The notes under the pieces were generated by a model, which ran no database searches, was not told the origin of the DNA, and was given only the letters and a program-made list of their open reading frames with translations. Source: Bacillota bacterium (GTDB lineage: Bacteria; Bacillota; Clostridia; DSM-8532). Taken from it: a stretch of DNA of 64,000 nucleotides. Position numbers and translations under genes: made by a program. Shown here piece by piece: positions 62,618 to 64,000 of the stretch; the stretch's first letter is position 1; each line of letters begins with the position of its first letter. Where the stretch lies: positions 91,957 to 155,956 of the forward strand of contig JAKIML020000092.1 in NCBI GenBank assembly GCA_022702935.2. The letters are read 5' to 3'.

Positions 62618-63163
62618 TCAACCCATGAAAGGCTCAAAGCCTCTTCTCACATAGGTAAGCCGTCCGTTGACTCTTGTGCTTTCCATAAGAGAAAGCCCCG
62701 AAGCATGAAAGGAATATCCCTTTTCTTCTTTTAATACCGACATAATATCCGTTTGTCTGGTGAAAACTGCTTCCCGGATCAGTGTAATATGTGGGGAGAA
62801 GTTTCCTTCCACAATCCCCGGCATAAAGTCACTTAACGCTCTTTCAACCTCACGGTTGAGGGCAAAAAGCTGTTCTTCATGCTCTAAGCCCGCCCAAATA
62901 ATGGGCTTCTTACCTTTTTGAAATTTACCAAGGCTTTGCAGGCTTAAAACAAAAGGATGAAATTTTTCTGTCACTTTTTGCAATAGTAGCTTAGCCTGTG
63001 AAAACTGCTGCGGATTAATCTCTCCTAAGAATTTGATTGTGAGATGAAGATTCTCAGGATGGCTGTAATTGCCGGTAACCCCTTCCTTCTTAAGCGTATC
63101 CTGTATTCCTGTTAAAATACTCCGGGTTGTGTGATCAAACTCAATGGCATAAAAGCATCTCAT
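62618..63163 (-). CDS. thpR: RNA 2',3'-cyclic phosphodiesterase
   Basis: 181 residues of the 2H phosphoesterase fold. Both HxTx motifs are present: HLTIKFLG near 41 and HITLIREA near 126. It opens 2',3'-cyclic phosphate ends of RNA. It lies between nifU and the AI-2E gene on the same strand. Confidence 0.92.
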   Translation of the reverse strand: MRCFYAIEFDHTTRSILTGIQDTLKKEGVTGNYSHPENLHLTIKFLGEINPQQFSQAKLLLQKVTEKFHPFVLSLQSLGKFQKGKKPIIWAGLEHEEQLFALNREVERALSDFMPGIVEGNFSPHITLIREAVFTRQTDIMSVLKEEKGYSFHASGLSLMESTRVNGRLTYVRRGFEPFMG

Positions 63164-63199
63164 GGGCAGTCCTTCTTTCTTTTGCCAAATCCTCTGTTT

Positions 63200-63245
63200 A
63201 CAAAAAAACCTGGCAAGTGCTTAAGATAAGTTCCTCACCAGGTTC
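63200..63245 (-). terminator. Intrinsic terminator after nifU
   Basis: AACCTGG and CCAGGTT pair across a loop that can itself fold; on the minus strand the stem is followed by TTTTTTG. It closes the nifS-nifU operon. Confidence 0.82.
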
Positions 63246-63273
63246 TTTTCAACGTCAATACAATGCGTAATCC

Positions 63274-63741
63274 TTATTCTTCGTCATCGTAGTCAAACAT
63301 GCCATGATCATGATCGTGGGCACCGCAGCCTCCGCAGCAACCACTGCAGCCCTCATAGTACATATCCTCCAGAAGGCCGTTTCTTTCCTTATAGTCCTTC
63401 AGAGCCGCAGCAATGGCTTCCTCAGCCAATACTGAGCAATGCACCTTAGCTGGTGGCAGACCATCCAGAGCCTCCATCACAGCTTTATTGGTGATGGCCT
63501 CAGCTTCCTTAATGGTCTTCCCTATCAAAAGCTCGGTGGCCATACTGCTGGTAGCAACAGCAGCGCCGCATCCAAAGGTCTTGAATTTGGCATCCTTAAT
63601 GATACCATCTTCAATTTTCAGATACATCTTCATAATATCACCGCATTTGGCGTTGCCAACCTGGCCAACACCGTCTGCGTCCTCTATTTCGCCAACATTA
63701 CGCGGATTTGTAAAATGGTCCATAACCTTTTCACTATACAT
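63274..63741 (-). CDS. nifU: Iron-sulfur cluster scaffold NifU/IscU
   Basis: 155 residues from ATG 63741, with GGGAG nine bases upstream. Scaffold ligands C33, D35, C58 and C102 are in NAKCGDIMKM, FGCGAAVATSS and VHCSVLAEEA. The last 25 residues are an unusual cysteine/histidine-rich tail (GCSGCCGGCGAHDHDH) that probably binds metal. It works with the cysteine desulfurase encoded just upstream. Confidence 0.95.
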   Translation of the reverse strand: MYSEKVMDHFTNPRNVGEIEDADGVGQVGNAKCGDIMKMYLKIEDGIIKDAKFKTFGCGAAVATSSMATELLIGKTIKEAEAITNKAVMEALDGLPPAKVHCSVLAEEAIAAALKDYKERNGLLEDMYYEGCSGCCGGCGAHDHDHGMFDYDDEE

Positions 63742-63784
63742 ACGCTCACGCTCCCTATCCATTATCCAATATCTTGGTCATTCA

Positions 63785-64000
63785 TTATGCTTTATTTTTC
63801 GTAAAATCCTCATATAACGGGGACATATTACGCAGCTTTGTTATAATCTCGTCCAGGCTGTCCACCAGGTAATCCACTTCTTCTTCGGTATTGGCTTCCC
63901 CGAAGGAGAGTCTTAATGAGCCATGGGCTATCTCATGGGGCAGACCGATGGCCAACAGCACATGGGAAGGGTCCAGGGAGCCCGAGGTGCAGGCTGAACC
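63785..64000 (-). CDS. nifS: Cysteine desulfurase NifS/IscS, C-terminal part only
   Basis: The last 71 residues are in the window. They include the catalytic-cysteine loop SACTSGSLDPSHVLLAIG and the C-terminal helix region ending in TKNKA. The start is beyond the right edge. It supplies sulfur to NifU, 43 bases downstream. Confidence 0.95.
   Translation of the reverse strand, partial: GSACTSGSLDPSHVLLAIGLPHEIAHGSLRLSFGEANTEEEVDYLVDSLDEIITKLRNMSPLYEDFTKNKA

Overview
The window is chromosomal DNA of a spore-forming, anaerobic member of the Bacillota, most likely class Clostridia. The pointers are an uninterrupted pro-sigma-K gene (60508-61206), an oxygen-sensitive class III ribonucleotide reductase with its activase (17366-20226), an IspH protein fused to ribosomal-S1-type domains (53791-55800, a clostridial arrangement), a HutP-family protein, AGGAGG-type ribosome binding sites and frequent GTG/TTG starts. 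No phage, insertion sequence, CRISPR array or rRNA was seen. There is one tRNA (Ala, anticodon GGC).

Layout. (1) 1-4536: a plus-strand sugar or polyol operon cut by the left edge, with two paralogous FAD oxidoreductases, a zinc alcohol dehydrogenase and a ketose 3-epimerase of the psicose/tagatose type. (2) 4796-7380: an acyltransferase with a zinc ribbon, then a GltS-like transporter. (3) 7382-17300: signalling and stress genes: a PAS/GGDEF/EAL protein, a two-component pair diverging from a secreted serine hydrolase, manganese catalase, an HDOD protein, a transglutaminase-like protein and an unusual short AraC-type regulator. (4) 17366-20571: nrdDG behind a complete regulatory leader of sigma-A promoter, cobalamin riboswitch and intrinsic terminator. 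(5) 20822-28942: an AraC/GyrI-type regulator with an unknown protein, a YdcZ-like membrane protein, a LysR regulator diverging from gap, and a heterodimeric ABC exporter with one degenerate ATP site.

(6) 29346-45606: an arabinoxylan-oligosaccharide utilisation locus of about 16 kb. Reading in the direction of transcription (right to left) it has a YesM/YesN-type sensor and AraC-type response regulator, a substrate-binding lipoprotein, two LplB/LplC-type permeases, a GH8 reducing-end exo-oligoxylanase, a beta-lactamase-fold hydrolase, a second substrate-binding lipoprotein, a GH39 beta-xylosidase, a GH51 arabinofuranosidase and a small cysteine-rich protein. A GH43 enzyme faces it on the plus strand. 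None of the glycosidases shows a signal peptide, so the scheme is uptake of short arabinoxylo-oligosaccharides followed by cytoplasmic breakdown. The transporter ATPase is not in the window.

(7) 46110-64000: mostly housekeeping genes on the minus strand: tRNA-Ala, an HD hydrolase, tyrA, a degenerate XerD-like recombinase, a NUDIX hydrolase, proC, ruvB/ruvA, a 56-residue coiled-coil gene, cheR, ispH-S1, plsC, cmk, hutP-like, an HI0933-type flavoprotein, an RpiR regulator, sigK (plus strand), an AI-2E family protein, thpR, nifU and the end of nifS.

The points most worth following are the left-edge redox/epimerase operon, the uncharacterised beta-lactamase-fold hydrolase inside the xylan locus, the B12 control of nrdDG, the chimeric AraC gene, the degenerate XerD, the start-codon anomaly of the ABC exporter, and candidate operators at 12203 and 29021. 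All functions are read from sequence motifs; no search was run.
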